Positions 34,978 through 43,618 of a stretch of 64,000 bases of DNA are shown here, piece after piece. The DNA lies in contig CP054936.1 of the NCBI GenBank assembly GCA_013364255.1, positions 806,001 to 870,000 of the forward strand, read 5' to 3'. Every line of letters starts with the position of its first letter. Position 1 is the stretch's first letter. This DNA is from Streptomyces seoulensis. Lineage in GTDB: Bacteria > Actinomycetota > Actinomycetes > Streptomycetales > Streptomycetaceae. Both the position numbers and the translations under genes were made by a program. The notes beneath the pieces were generated by a model. It was not told the DNA's origin. It saw nothing but the letters and a program-made list of their open reading frames with translations, and did not search any database.

Positions 34978-35592
34978 ATGCCACGCCCGCGTTCCCTCAC
35001 CCCCGACCAGCTCGCCTCGGCCGCGCTCGCCGTCATCGACCGCGACGGCCTCGCCGGGCTCTCGATGCGCGCCGTCGCCAAGGAACTGGGCATGAGCACC
35101 ATGGGGCTGTACCGGTACGTACAGGACCGTGACGCACTCGAACGGCTCGTCGTCGAACGCGTCCTGGGCGCCGTGGACACCGCGCCGCCCGCCGCGGACG
35201 CGCCCTGGCGCGAGCGGGTCGCGGTCCTGGCGCGGCGCCTGCGCGACACCGTGGGCGCGCATCCGGAGGTCGTCCCGCTCACCGTCACCCACCGGCACCA
35301 CTCCCTGGGCGTGCTGCGCTGGTCGGAGACCGTGCTCGCGGTCCTCACCGAGGCGGGCGTCCGGGGCGAGCGGCGGGTGGTCGCCCTGCGCGCACTGCTC
35401 AGCTACGTCATCGGGGCGATCCAGCTGGAACACCTCGGTCCCCTGTCCGGCCCCGGCACCACCGTCCTCGCCGGGCTGCCCGCCGACGCGTTCCCGCTCA
35501 TGGCCGAGACGGCGCGGGCCGCCCGCGGGGTCGACGCCGACCGGGAGTTCCTGGAGGGCCTCGCCCTGCTGCTCGCCGGCCTCGGCGACTGA
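34978..35592 (+). CDS. TetR-family regulator (TetR_C-type, tetracycline-repressor-like)
   Basis: The 204-residue protein begins MPRPRSLTPDQLASAALAVI and has the helix-turn-helix LSMRAVAKELGMSTMGLYRYV, close to the classical TetR branch, followed by a C-terminal helical domain (about 70-200). Divergence from the peroxiredoxin-like gene and the duplicated palindrome between them point to local repression and autoregulation. The effector is unknown. The long open frame upstream of ATG 34978 is antisense to its neighbour. Confidence 0.92.
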   Translation: MPRPRSLTPDQLASAALAVIDRDGLAGLSMRAVAKELGMSTMGLYRYVQDRDALERLVVERVLGAVDTAPPAADAPWRERVAVLARRLRDTVGAHPEVVPLTVTHRHHSLGVLRWSETVLAVLTEAGVRGERRVVALRALLSYVIGAIQLEHLGPLSGPGTTVLAGLPADAFPLMAETARAARGVDADREFLEGLALLLAGLGD

Positions 35593-35688
35593 GCCGGCCG
35601 TAGCCGCAGCTCAGGACATGGGGCCGCTGACGTACCAACAAGTGCGAAGGTGTGGTCAGCGGGCGGCCAGGTGAGGAGGATGGGCGCC

Positions 35689-36510
35689 ATGACGGATCAC
35701 GGTTCCTCCATCGACCCCAACAAGCCCAGCATCGCCCGCGTTTACGACTATCTGCTCGGCGGCAAGGACAACTACGCCGTGGACCGGGAGATCGGCGACG
35801 TGTTCAAGCGCGACCTCCCCGGCTCGGTGGCGATCGCCTTCGCCAACCGCGCGGCTCTGACCCGGGCGGTCGGGGAGATCGTGACGACCACGGACATACG
35901 GCAGTTCATCGACCTGGGCAGCGGTCTGCCGACCGCCGACAACGTCCACCAGGTCGCGCAGCGGCACGCGCCGGAGTCCCGGGTCGTGTACGTCGACATC
36001 GATCCTCAAGTGCTCGTCCACGGACGCGCGTTGCTGGAGGAGAACGACAGGACGCGGGTCGTCGCGGTCGACGTCCGCGACCCCGAGGGTGTCTTCGCCC
36101 ACCCCGACACGCAGGACCTGATCGACTTCGGGCAGCCCGTCGCCGTCGTCTTCAGCGCCATCCTGCACCACGTCAACGACGAGGAGGACCCCGCCGCGAT
36201 CGTTCGCTACTGGCGCGACCGTGTGCCCTCGGGGAGCCACTTCTTCGTCAGCCACTTCCGCTCCGGCAACAACGCGGAGACGGAGGAGGCCGAGAGGGTC
36301 CTCCAGCAGACCTTCGGCCGCGGCCGGTGGCGCACCGACGCGGAGATCGCGGCCCTGCTCGACGGCCTGGAGATCCTGGAGCCGGGGATCGTGCCCGCCT
36401 CCCTGTGGCATCCCGAGGTGGTGGACAACCCGCGGATCGGCGGTGGCGGCGAACGCGAACTGACCGTCTGGGAGCGTCTCATCGCCGCCGGACTGGCCCG
36501 CAAACCGTAG
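35689..36510 (+). CDS. SAM-dependent methyltransferase, DUF574/PF04672 family
   Basis: The 273-residue protein starts MTDHGSSIDPNKPSIARVYDYLLGGKDN, the standard N-terminus of the Streptomyces PF04672 family, and has the SAM site FIDLGSGLPTADNVHQV near residue 78 and YVDIDPQVLVHGR. It probably methylates a small molecule, but no family member has a firmly assigned substrate that I know. I chose ATG 35689, 9 nt after AGGAGG, over ATG 35680, which overlaps that site. A second member is at 58060, minus strand. Confidence 0.9.
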   Translation: MTDHGSSIDPNKPSIARVYDYLLGGKDNYAVDREIGDVFKRDLPGSVAIAFANRAALTRAVGEIVTTTDIRQFIDLGSGLPTADNVHQVAQRHAPESRVVYVDIDPQVLVHGRALLEENDRTRVVAVDVRDPEGVFAHPDTQDLIDFGQPVAVVFSAILHHVNDEEDPAAIVRYWRDRVPSGSHFFVSHFRSGNNAETEEAERVLQQTFGRGRWRTDAEIAALLDGLEILEPGIVPASLWHPEVVDNPRIGGGGERELTVWERLIAAGLARKP

Positions 36511-36545
36511 GGCCCGCGCGGCGGAAGCCGCTGCGGCGGCGCCCC

Positions 36546-36603
36546 GCGGCCGAGGGCTGCTTGGGGGGAGCCCTGCGGCCAGGGGCTGCTTGGGGGGCGG
36601 TGC
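36546..36603. repeat. Two-copy 29-bp tandem repeat
   Basis: GCGGCC followed by the shared core GGGCTGCTTGGGGGG occurs at 36546 and 36575 with a 29-bp step. The units diverge in their last bases. No protein or structural role is evident. Confidence 0.6.
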
Positions 36604-36981
36604 GCCGCCGTGCCCGTCCGACGTGCCGGGAGGTCGGCGAGGACCTACGGTGTCGGTATGACTGCGGAGCGTTCGGCGCGGCCGCCGTGCGTGCGGCCGG
36701 CCAGGAGCCACGCGCCGCCGCCGTGCCACGCCGCGCCGTGCGCACCGGCGGCGCGCGCCCGCGCGCGACGCCACCCGGGCAGCGGAGCGGGGAAGGCAGT
36801 CCGCCGCCGCCGAACACGCCCGGCGCCCGCTCCCCGGGAGCGGCCGGCCCCGCACGGCCCGGCGGTGGTCCGCAGGCCGACAGTGGGCGGCGGAGCGGCG
36901 GTGGTCCGCGGATCGGTGCTGGTCGGCGGAGCGGGTGGGGTGTGTCGTTCCGGCCGCGTTCCGTACGGCCGGGCCGGGGCC

Positions 36982-37013
36982 GTGTTCCGGGGTTCCGGTG
37001 TTCCGGTGTTCCG
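36982..37013. repeat. 8-bp tandem array (GTGTTCCG)
   Basis: Four contiguous 8-bp units, GTGTTCCG, GGGTTCCG, GTGTTCCG and GTGTTCCG, lie just upstream of the phosphatase start. They could hold the promoter or simply be slippage-prone DNA. Confidence 0.6.
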
Positions 37014-37037
37014 CCATGGCCGCCGGTCCCGCTCCTG

Positions 37038-38189
37038 ATGCCTCTCCGGCGGGGCCGGCCCGGCCGGGGAGGAGCCGCGCGGGGTGCGGTCCGCGCGCGC
37101 TTCCGCCTCCTCCCCGCGCTGGTCGCCGCGCTGCTCCTGGTCGGCGGGGTGGTGGGCGATCTGTTCGGGTCGCAGCCGTACATGGGTCTGCCGCTGCTGT
37201 CCGCGGCCCCCCTGGTCGCCAGCGCCCTGCTGTCCTTCCGCGCCAGCCTGTTCTTCGCGGTGTCGGCGTGCGCGGTCTCCGTCCTGCTCGACCTGCATCT
37301 GGGGCGCCCGAGGACGGCGCTGCTGGTCGACCTGGCCGACGTGCTGACCACCAGCTGCCTGGCGCTGGGGATCAACCGGATCCTGGCCCTGCAAGGGCGC
37401 CGGCTCGCGCAGGTGCGGGACGTGGCCGAGATCGCGCAGCGGGCGGTGCTCCCGGATCCGCCGCGCCGCGCGGGCCCGGTGACCGTGGCCGCCCGGTACG
37501 TGGCCGCGCAGACCGAGGCGCGGATCGGCGGCGATCTGTACGCGGTCCAGTCGACCCCGTTCGGCGTGCGCGCGATCATCGGGGACGTCAAGGGCAAGGG
37601 CCTCGGGGCCGTGTCCACCGTCTCGGTGCTGATCGGTGCGTTCCGCGTGGAGGCCGACCACGTGCCCACCCTGGGCGAGCTGGCGGCCCGGCTGGACGAC
37701 GTCCTCGCGCGGGGGGCGGGCGAGGCGTCCGAGGACTTCACCACCGCCGTGCTGCTCCAGATCCCCCCGGACGGGCGCACGGCACACGTGTGCAACCGCG
37801 GGCACCCGCCGCCGTACCTGGTGGACGAACGGACCGTGTCCCCGCTGGAGCCCAGCACCCACGAACTGCCGCTGGGGCTGCGTCTGTGGGGCGCCGGGCC
37901 GGACGGCGGCGCGCCCACGGACGTCTTCCCGCTGGGCCCCGGCGCCTCCCTGCTGCTGATCACCGACGGGGTGACCGAGGCGCGTGACGAGCGGGGAACG
38001 TTCTACGACCCGGTGGACCGGCTCGCCCCCGGCCCGTACGCGACCCCCCGGCGGCTCGTGGACGCGCTGGTGCGGGACGTGGCCCGGTGGACGGGGGGCG
38101 GCAACCAGGACGACATGGCGGTCCTCGCCCTGACCCGTACCGCCGGGAGGAGTCGCGGGCCCGGCGACACCGCGCCGCCGACCCCCTGA
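37038..38189 (+). CDS. Membrane-anchored SpoIIE (PP2C) phosphatase
   Basis: The 383-residue protein has an Arg-rich leader, four membrane helices (about 22-135: LLPALVAALLLVGGVVGDLF; LLSAAPLVASALLSF; LFFAVSACAVSVLLDLHL; LTTSCLALGINRIL) and a cytoplasmic PP2C domain (about 150-370). Metal-site signatures are IGGDLYAV, IGDVKGKGLG, LITDGVTEAR and GNQDDMAVLAL. It likely dephosphorylates an anti-anti-sigma factor at the membrane. The start is uncertain: no clear ribosome-binding site precedes ATG 37038, and the frame stays open far upstream. It lacks the sensor domains of the phosphatase at 14218. Confidence 0.85.
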   Translation: MPLRRGRPGRGGAARGAVRARFRLLPALVAALLLVGGVVGDLFGSQPYMGLPLLSAAPLVASALLSFRASLFFAVSACAVSVLLDLHLGRPRTALLVDLADVLTTSCLALGINRILALQGRRLAQVRDVAEIAQRAVLPDPPRRAGPVTVAARYVAAQTEARIGGDLYAVQSTPFGVRAIIGDVKGKGLGAVSTVSVLIGAFRVEADHVPTLGELAARLDDVLARGAGEASEDFTTAVLLQIPPDGRTAHVCNRGHPPPYLVDERTVSPLEPSTHELPLGLRLWGAGPDGGAPTDVFPLGPGASLLLITDGVTEARDERGTFYDPVDRLAPGPYATPRRLVDALVRDVARWTGGGNQDDMAVLALTRTAGRSRGPGDTAPPTP

Positions 38190-38208
38190 GACGCGCCTCC
38201 CGCTCGGC

Positions 38209-38949
38209 TCAGTGCGCGGCGCGCTCCCCCTCGCGGCCGAGGATGTCCCGTGCCGCCGCGACGAGCGGGGCGTTGCCCTCGGCGGGCGTGCCGTCCGGGA
38301 GGAAGAGGACGTCCTCCAGGCCGATCCTGGTGTCCAGGCCCAGTCGGGCGGCCGTCCGCAGGACGGGCCAGGCGGTGTCCTCGTCGCCGTGCAGCAGGAC
38401 GGGCGCCGAGGTCGCGCCCGTCAGCCGCCCGACCAGGTCGAGGGCGGCTCGCTCGGCCTGGTCGGCGGGGGTGCCGGTGACCTCGGCCAGCACCCGCAGC
38501 ACCCGGTCGGCGAACGGGGACGCGAGGAAGCGGCGCGGCCCGTCGGTGCCGGAGAACAGCCCGGCCTCGATGCCGACGCCGCGCTCGGTGAGGGCCCGTG
38601 CCGTCGCGTCGGCGCCGTCCTCGTGCCAGTTGACCGAGGCGTGGTCGGGCGTCGTCGTCCAGGACTCGACGAGCCGGACACGGCGGCGGGCGTCGGGCTC
38701 GATCCACTCCCCCGTCGTCACCCCGACCGGGACACCGGGGCCGACCGCCTCGCGCACGGCCTGAAGCACGTCCCGGACCACCGCCGCGTCCAGGCTGTCG
38801 CGTCCCCGGTGGTCCTTGGGGTGCAGATGGACGTCCCGCGCTCCCGCGCCGACCGCCCGGCGCGCCTCGGCCGCCACCTCCTCGGCGGAGACGGGCACCC
38901 AGGGGCTGTCGGCGGGCCGGCGCACTCCGTTGGGACACACTTGCAGCAT
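38209..38949 (-). CDS. BKACE-family (3-keto-5-aminohexanoate cleavage-like) protein
   Basis: The 246-residue protein shows the BKACE TIM-barrel zinc motif HLHPKD (residues near 44), with GVTTGEW and WHEDG further on. The family cleaves beta-keto acids using acetyl-CoA. At 246 residues it is shorter than the usual 270-300, and it starts MLQVCPNGVRRP, close to the family N-terminus. ATG 38949 has no good ribosome-binding site; a longer frame to 39099 lacks family resemblance. It converges on the phosphatase gene with a 19-bp gap. Confidence 0.8.
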   Translation of the reverse strand: MLQVCPNGVRRPADSPWVPVSAEEVAAEARRAVGAGARDVHLHPKDHRGRDSLDAAVVRDVLQAVREAVGPGVPVGVTTGEWIEPDARRRVRLVESWTTTPDHASVNWHEDGADATARALTERGVGIEAGLFSGTDGPRRFLASPFADRVLRVLAEVTGTPADQAERAALDLVGRLTGATSAPVLLHGDEDTAWPVLRTAARLGLDTRIGLEDVLFLPDGTPAEGNAPLVAAARDILGREGERAAH

Positions 38950-39136
38950 GTACGGCACTCTGCCACGCCAGGGCCCGGCGGCGAAGTAACCCGCGCCGGG
39001 CGGAAGTTCTGCACAGCAGCGGACACATGTCCGGACCGCTGCCACACCCGAGCGCGGCGTCGTCGGCCACATCACGATGGCCGTGAACCCCGCCGCCATT
39101 TACGGCGGCGGGGGCGCACCCCGGGATACGGGCGCT

Positions 39137-39508
39137 CTACTTCTCCCGTGCTCCGTCGCGGGCCTGGTGGAAGGCCTCGGAGATGGTCTCCGCGGCGCCG
39201 GACAGGACGCCCTTGGCGGCGCCGTGCGCCCCCGACTCCTTCATCCGCCCCGGCAGCTCGGTCAGCCCGGGCGGCTTGCGCGGTCCCGACTCCAGATCGA
39301 GCCGGTTGCACGCCTCGGCGAACCGCAGATACGTGTCCACGCTCGCCACCACGATACGTATGTCGATCTTCAGTATCTCGATGCCGACGAGGGAGACGCG
39401 GATGAACGCGTCGATCACCAGCCCCCGGTCGAGAATCAGCTCCAGCACGTCGTAGAGGCCGCTGGAGCCGCCTCCTCCGCCACCGCGCTGCTGTGTCGCC
39501 ACGGTCAT
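39137..39508 (-). CDS. Isolated GvpA-like gas vesicle protein with C-terminal extension
   Basis: The 123-residue protein has a Gly-rich N-terminus (about 8-16) and a GvpA core (about 17-70): [36 protein letters not shown] and [16 protein letters not shown] match the alternating shell-protein pattern of GvpA/GvpJ. After that comes an extra ~50-residue hydrophilic tail ending [12 protein letters not shown] that canonical GvpA lacks. No other gvp gene is in the window, so it is an orphan here. ATG 39508 follows GAAGGGG. It lies downstream of the TerD gene, separated by a strong hairpin. Confidence 0.85.
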   Translation of the reverse strand: MTVATQQRGGGGGGSSGLYDVLELILDRGLVIDAFIRVSLVGIEILKIDIRIVVASVDTYLRFAEACNRLDLESGPRKPPGLTELPGRMKESGAHGAAKGVLSGAAETISEAFHQARDGAREK

Positions 39509-39550
39509 CAGCCGCCAGCCCCTTCCGCTACCGCTACCACCTCTCGGATA

Positions 39551-39584
39551 GCCCCGGCCGCCGTTCTCAAACGGCGGCCGGGGC
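39551..39584 (-). terminator. Perfect 15-bp hairpin after the TerD gene
   Basis: GCCCCGGCCGCCGTT (39551-39565) pairs with AACGGCGGCCGGGGC (39570-39584) around a 4-nt loop. It lies 24 nt past the TerD stop (39608) and before the GvpA-like gene, so it should terminate or attenuate TerD transcription. Confidence 0.75.
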
Positions 39585-39607
39585 ACCGGTGCGGACGAGA
39601 TCCGCGG

Positions 39608-41713
39608 TCAGTCCCGCAGTTCCAGCACCCATTCGCCGAGCGAGCGGACCTGGAGGAGCGAGCGGGATATGCGGTGCGGTCCCGAGGACGCGGTGAGCTG
39701 GCGGTGCGGGAACAGGTTCTCGTCCAGTTCGAACACGTGGGTGAGCGCCGTCCCGACGATCACCAGCTCGCGCTCGGGCCCTTCGTGCCGTACGACGCCG
39801 TACCAGCCGCCACGGGTGCGCCCATCTAGCACCGGCGCCGCGTCGAGCGGCTGCGGCTCCAGCTCCCACTTCACGCCCTCCACGGCCCTGACCACCACGA
39901 AACAGGCGCCGCCCGGATCGACCCACACGGGACCGAGGGCGGGACGGCGCCGGAAGTCGGTGTCCGCGATCAGCGCGCTCTTGCCGTAGGGGTGGTTCAG
40001 GGCGACGGCGGCCACGTTCTCGTGCTCGCCGCGCGAGGTGCGCCGCACGGTCAGCAGCGTGGGCGGCCCCTGGTAGCGCAGGACCGCGGAGCCCTCGCCC
40101 TCGACCGCGCCGGTGAGCAGCGGCGCCTCCTCCTCGGGCAGCAGGCTCAGCGCCCACTCGCCGGTGTGCCGTACGCGCACGGTCTGCTCGGCCTCGCCCG
40201 CGCGGAAGGCCACGACGGTGCCGCGGGTCCCGTGCTGCGCGCCGGTGAGCCAGTCGGTCTCGTCGCCGTACTCGTCGACGGTCTTGACTTCGAGGGTGTA
40301 GTCGGCCTCGGCGCCCGGGAAGTCGTAGCGGAACAGCATCGGGCGGCCCGGGCGCGGGTTGACCAGCGTGATCGTCTGCTCGCCGCGGCCTTCGTACACG
40401 CCGGCCGGCCGGCTCCCGGACTCCTTGGACAGCGCGGACGGGGAGACCTCGGGCCTCCGGTCCGGGGCGGAGTGGCGGGCGGGACCCGGGCTCGGGACGG
40501 CGTACGGGTCCGGGGCGGGGTGGTGGACGGGCAGGGGCTTGGCGGTCAGCTCCCAGTGGCCTTCGCCGTTCTCCACGACCAGCAGGAGCGGGCCGTCGGG
40601 CACCGGGACGGTCTGGTCCAGGCGGCCGGTCTCGTTGACGAGCATCTCGTGCCGGTCGAGGTCGTCGAGGTGGGCCGCCTCGTGGCAGTTCATGAGCAAC
40701 CACTCGTCGCGGTCCGCGCCACCGTCGAACCGGACCCGTACGTCGGCCACCGGACCGGTGTAGGCGATCACGTCGGCGCCGCGTCCGGTGAGTCCCCGCG
40801 TGTCGAGCCGGCGGGCCGCCGAGAGCGGGAGCACCGTGATCGTCCACGCGCCGGCGTAGTCGACGTTCAGCCGCAGGGGGCGGTCCCGCGGGGGCTGGAC
40901 CAGTGCGCGGCCGTGGAAGTCGGGCAGCTCGGTGTTGAAGACGGTCAGGTCCTTCTTGTTGCGGCGGTTGAGGGTCTCGACGCAGAAGTACTCGTCGCCC
41001 TCGATCCGGGCCTCCACGATCACCGGCCCCGGCGGCAGCGGAGTCGCCACGGTGACCACGCCGTTGCCGCGGCCGCTCTGGACATGGGGCACGAAGCCGG
41101 TGCCGAGGGGGAGGGGATCGGGATCGGCGGGGGCGACGGGAGCCGCGGGGGCGGCATGGGTGTCCGGGACAGCGGGGGCGGCGGGCTCGTCCCGCACCGC
41201 GATCCCGAAGTCGGTGGCCAGTCCGGCGAGTCCGGAGTCGTACCCCTGGCCCACCGCCCGGAACTTCCACGTGCCGTCGCGCCGGTACAGCTCCCCCAGC
41301 ACGAACGCCGTCTCGTTCCGGGCGTCGGTCACGTCGTAGTGCGCCGCCACCGTGCCGTCGGCCGCCAGCACCCGCACGTCCAGGCCGGGCACCTGACCGA
41401 ACACCCCGCCGTCGCAGGAGCCCGCGATCAACACCCGCTGCACCGCCGGCTCGACGCGCGGCAGGTCCACCTCCAGCCACTCGGCGTGCAGCTCGGCGCC
41501 CTCCCCCGCACCCGTGTGCCGTACGGCTCCCGAGGGGTGCGCCGGCTGGTTGTAGAACACGAGGTCGGCGTCGCCGCGGACCTTGCCCGTCGCGTCGAGC
41601 AGGAGGGCCGAGGCGTCCACGACCGGAGTCCCCGGGACGCTGCGCCGGCAGACGGCTACCCGCACCAGCCCCTCGGGGACAGGTGTGTTGGCGCCTTTGG
41701 TGAGGTGCGTCAT
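39608..41713 (-). CDS. Multidomain TerD-family stress protein
   Basis: The 701-residue protein begins with a TerD domain (about 1-170; MTHLTKGANTPVP, LVRVAVCRRSVPG, DASALLLD, LVFYNQPAHPSGAVRHTG). A Pro/Ala linker (about 170-205) is followed by a chain of several beta-rich repeats, each ending in a motif like HxGxGxWxLxxxPL (for example GAWTITVLPL, GHWELTAKPL, GEWALSLLPE). Normal TerD is ~190 residues, so this is a large fusion, probably surface-active or calcium-binding. The start is likely ATG 41713; ATG 41722 is an alternative. The TerD-like gene at 19634 is only distantly similar. Confidence 0.85.
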   Translation of the reverse strand: MTHLTKGANTPVPEGLVRVAVCRRSVPGTPVVDASALLLDATGKVRGDADLVFYNQPAHPSGAVRHTGAGEGAELHAEWLEVDLPRVEPAVQRVLIAGSCDGGVFGQVPGLDVRVLAADGTVAAHYDVTDARNETAFVLGELYRRDGTWKFRAVGQGYDSGLAGLATDFGIAVRDEPAAPAVPDTHAAPAAPVAPADPDPLPLGTGFVPHVQSGRGNGVVTVATPLPPGPVIVEARIEGDEYFCVETLNRRNKKDLTVFNTELPDFHGRALVQPPRDRPLRLNVDYAGAWTITVLPLSAARRLDTRGLTGRGADVIAYTGPVADVRVRFDGGADRDEWLLMNCHEAAHLDDLDRHEMLVNETGRLDQTVPVPDGPLLLVVENGEGHWELTAKPLPVHHPAPDPYAVPSPGPARHSAPDRRPEVSPSALSKESGSRPAGVYEGRGEQTITLVNPRPGRPMLFRYDFPGAEADYTLEVKTVDEYGDETDWLTGAQHGTRGTVVAFRAGEAEQTVRVRHTGEWALSLLPEEEAPLLTGAVEGEGSAVLRYQGPPTLLTVRRTSRGEHENVAAVALNHPYGKSALIADTDFRRRPALGPVWVDPGGACFVVVRAVEGVKWELEPQPLDAAPVLDGRTRGGWYGVVRHEGPERELVIVGTALTHVFELDENLFPHRQLTASSGPHRISRSLLQVRSLGEWVLELRD

Positions 41714-41823
41714 GAGGATCATGGTGACAGTGAAGACGGCGTGAAGTCGATGGTCCGACGCGAACATGTCGGGGGAGCGACGGCGTCGTCAGGGGGCCGT
41801 CGCCCGGGGCCGGAGCCGGTCTC

Positions 41824-42375
41824 CTACGACAGCCACGCCTTGCGCACCAGCCGGGGCGTCCGCCGCACCAGCCAGGCGCAGGCCAGCCCGACGACGGCGC
41901 CGGCCGCCACGTCGCTGGGGTAGTGGGCGCCGCTCTGTACGCGTTCGACGGCGACGAGGCCGGCCGGAACCGCGCACAGGGCGCCCGCCAGCGGCGCGCC
42001 CGGCGCGACGGCGGCGGTGAAGGCGACGGCGGCCGCCGTGTGTCCGGACGGGAAGGAGGACGAGTCGGGGCGGTCCTCGACCTCGTCGTGCGGTATCCAC
42101 TCCTCGGGCGGGCGCGGCCGGTCCGCGAGCCGCTTGCACAGGGCGTTGGACACCACCTGCGCGGCGACGAGCGCCGTCAGCCCCGTCACGGCGGCCCGCC
42201 GGCCGCGCCACCCGCCGGCCGCGGCCATGAGCACGGCGGCGCCGCACCACAGTTTCGAGCGCTCCGCGCACTCCTCGACGGCCGACAACACCTTGGCGGC
42301 CCCGGCCGGTATACGGGACGCGGCCTGCCGGGTCAGCCTCCGGTCCGCGTCGAGGAACACTGTCACCGCTTCCAT
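41824..42375 (-). CDS. PAP2-family phosphatase
   Basis: The 183-residue membrane protein carries the three PAP2 motifs, KRLADRPRP (residues near 81), PSGHTAA and the HYPSD pair, and several hydrophobic helices. The Arg of the third motif is in VERVQSGAHYPSD, so the catalytic set looks complete. It probably dephosphorylates a lipid phosphate such as undecaprenyl pyrophosphate. It is close in order to the universal stress gene but separated from it by 116 bp. Confidence 0.88.
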   Translation of the reverse strand: MEAVTVFLDADRRLTRQAASRIPAGAAKVLSAVEECAERSKLWCGAAVLMAAAGGWRGRRAAVTGLTALVAAQVVSNALCKRLADRPRPPEEWIPHDEVEDRPDSSSFPSGHTAAAVAFTAAVAPGAPLAGALCAVPAGLVAVERVQSGAHYPSDVAAGAVVGLACAWLVRRTPRLVRKAWLS

Positions 42376-42491
42376 GACCAGCAGGTATCCCGATCAGGGG
42401 GCATCGACACCACCGAGCGGGGCTCCGGCCGTGCCGGTCCTGGTCGGTGTGCGCGGGCGCCGCCCGGCCGCGGGGCCGGGCGGCGGGGCGT

Positions 42492-43460
42492 TCAGTCGTG
42501 GGCGACGACCGCGACGGGGGCGGTCGCGTGGTGCAGTACGGCGTGGGTGACGTGCCCGATGTGGGCGCCCAGGGGGTTGCGGCGCACCCGCCGGCCCACG
42601 ACCACCAAGGACGCCTCCTCGGCCGCCTCGACCAGGAGTCGGGCGGGGCTGCCGGCGGCGGACCGCTCCTCGACCGCGACGTCCGGGTACTTCTGCCGCC
42701 AGGGGCGCAGCGCCTCGGTCAGGCCGGCGGCCTCGCCCACCTCGACGGCCGTGTACAGCTCGGCGTCGGCCGGCACGGCGTAGCCGTAGTACGGGGGCGG
42801 GTACCAGCCGTGCACGACTCGCAGCGAGGTGCCGCGGCGCAGGGCGGCCTCGAACGCGAACTCGATCGGACCGGGGTCCGGACGGCGGGTGTCCAGGCCC
42901 AGGACGACGGGCCGGAAGGGGGCCGCGACGGACGGGACGCCAGCGCTGTCCTCGCTGTCCTTGTTGTCCTGGCTGTTCCGGCTGTCTTTGCCGTCCCGGG
43001 TGTCTTTGCCGCCCGTCGCGTGTTCCTGGCCGGCCCGGTTGCCGGAGCGGACGAGGACGACGGGCTGCCGGGTGTGCGCCACGACGGACAGGCTCACGGA
43101 GCCGACCAGGAAGCCGCCGAGGCCGCCCAGGGCGCGTGAGCCCAGCACCAGCAGGTCCGCGGTCCCGGCGGTCCCGGCGAGCACCTGGGCCGGGGCACCG
43201 GTCAGTTGCTCGGTGGTGACGTCGAGGTCCGGGTGGTGCCGCCGGAGTTCCAGCGCGGCCTCGCGGGGCACCCGCTCCGTCCGGTTCAGGTGTGTGCGCT
43301 CGCTCACGACGGGCGCCAGGGCCATGGGTTCGGGTACCGGCTCCCACACGTGCACGAGTTGGACGGCCGCGCCGAGCAACTCCGCTTCGCGCGCGGCCCA
43401 TTCGGCGGCGGCCCGGCTCTCCGGCGACCCGTCGAGTCCGACGGTGACTGTGCGGGGCAT
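42492..43460 (-). CDS. Tandem universal stress protein (two UspA domains)
   Basis: The 322-residue protein has two UspA domains (about 1-140 and 175-322), with nucleotide-loop motifs GSRALGGLGGFLVGSVS and VGRRVRRNPLGAHIGHVTHA. Between them lies a charged linker rich in Lys/Asp/Ser (about 150-172) encoded by short near-repeats. Such proteins respond to hypoxia, stationary phase or oxidative stress. Three DosR-like boxes lie at 43525-43580, 65-120 bp upstream, so hypoxia control is likely. ATG 43460 follows GGAG. Confidence 0.9.
   Translation of the reverse strand: MPRTVTVGLDGSPESRAAAEWAAREAELLGAAVQLVHVWEPVPEPMALAPVVSERTHLNRTERVPREAALELRRHHPDLDVTTEQLTGAPAQVLAGTAGTADLLVLGSRALGGLGGFLVGSVSLSVVAHTRQPVVLVRSGNRAGQEHATGGKDTRDGKDSRNSQDNKDSEDSAGVPSVAAPFRPVVLGLDTRRPDPGPIEFAFEAALRRGTSLRVVHGWYPPPYYGYAVPADAELYTAVEVGEAAGLTEALRPWRQKYPDVAVEERSAAGSPARLLVEAAEEASLVVVGRRVRRNPLGAHIGHVTHAVLHHATAPVAVVAHD
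42945..43015. repeat. Degenerate repeat encoding the Usp linker
   Basis: Roughly 9-bp units of the TGTC(T/C)T(T/C)G(C/T) kind recur about seven times between the two UspA domains. They encode the Lys/Asp/Ser linker with K-D-S-like steps. Linker length may vary between strains. Confidence 0.6.
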
Positions 43461-43524
43461 GATCTCCACCTCTGTGCGACGACTGATCCGCTCCGAGCAT
43501 GCGCGGTGCGTCGTCCGCGGGGCA

Positions 43525-43580
43525 GGGGCCGCAAGTCCCCATCAGGGGCCGCAGGTCCCCACCGGGGGCCGACCGGCCCA
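43525..43580 (-). promoter_or_regulatory. Three 20-bp-spaced DosR/DevR-like boxes
   Basis: GGGGCCGCAAGTCCCC (43525), GGGGCCGCAGGTCCCC (43545) and a weaker GGGGCCGACCGGCCCA (43565) are spaced exactly 20 bp, about two helical turns. Read on the minus strand, the first two give GGGGACTTGCGGCCCC and GGGGACCTGCGGCCCC, which resemble DevR/DosR-type sites. They precede the universal stress gene. Confidence 0.55.
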
Positions 43581-43618
43581 CCCGGCGCGGCGAGCCGGCG
43601 AAGCCCCCGGCGGCCGTC

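Larger units (their letters stand above)
36511..37037. other. GC-rich intergenic stretch with tandem repeats
   Basis: No gene is supported in this 527-bp stretch. Low-complexity Arg/Pro/Ala frames exist on both strands but lack family resemblance. It contains a 29-bp imperfect tandem repeat (36546-36603, core GGGCTGCTTGGGGGG twice) and an 8-bp tandem array ending at 37013. Confidence 0.5.

Noticed and set aside
36610..37038. A 142-codon plus-strand frame before the membrane PP2C
   Set aside because: Arg/Pro/Ala low complexity, no family resemblance, and it runs through an 8-bp repeat array.
39137..39508. A gas vesicle gene cluster
   Set aside because: Only the GvpA-like gene is present; the flanking genes (TerD, BKACE) are not gvp genes.
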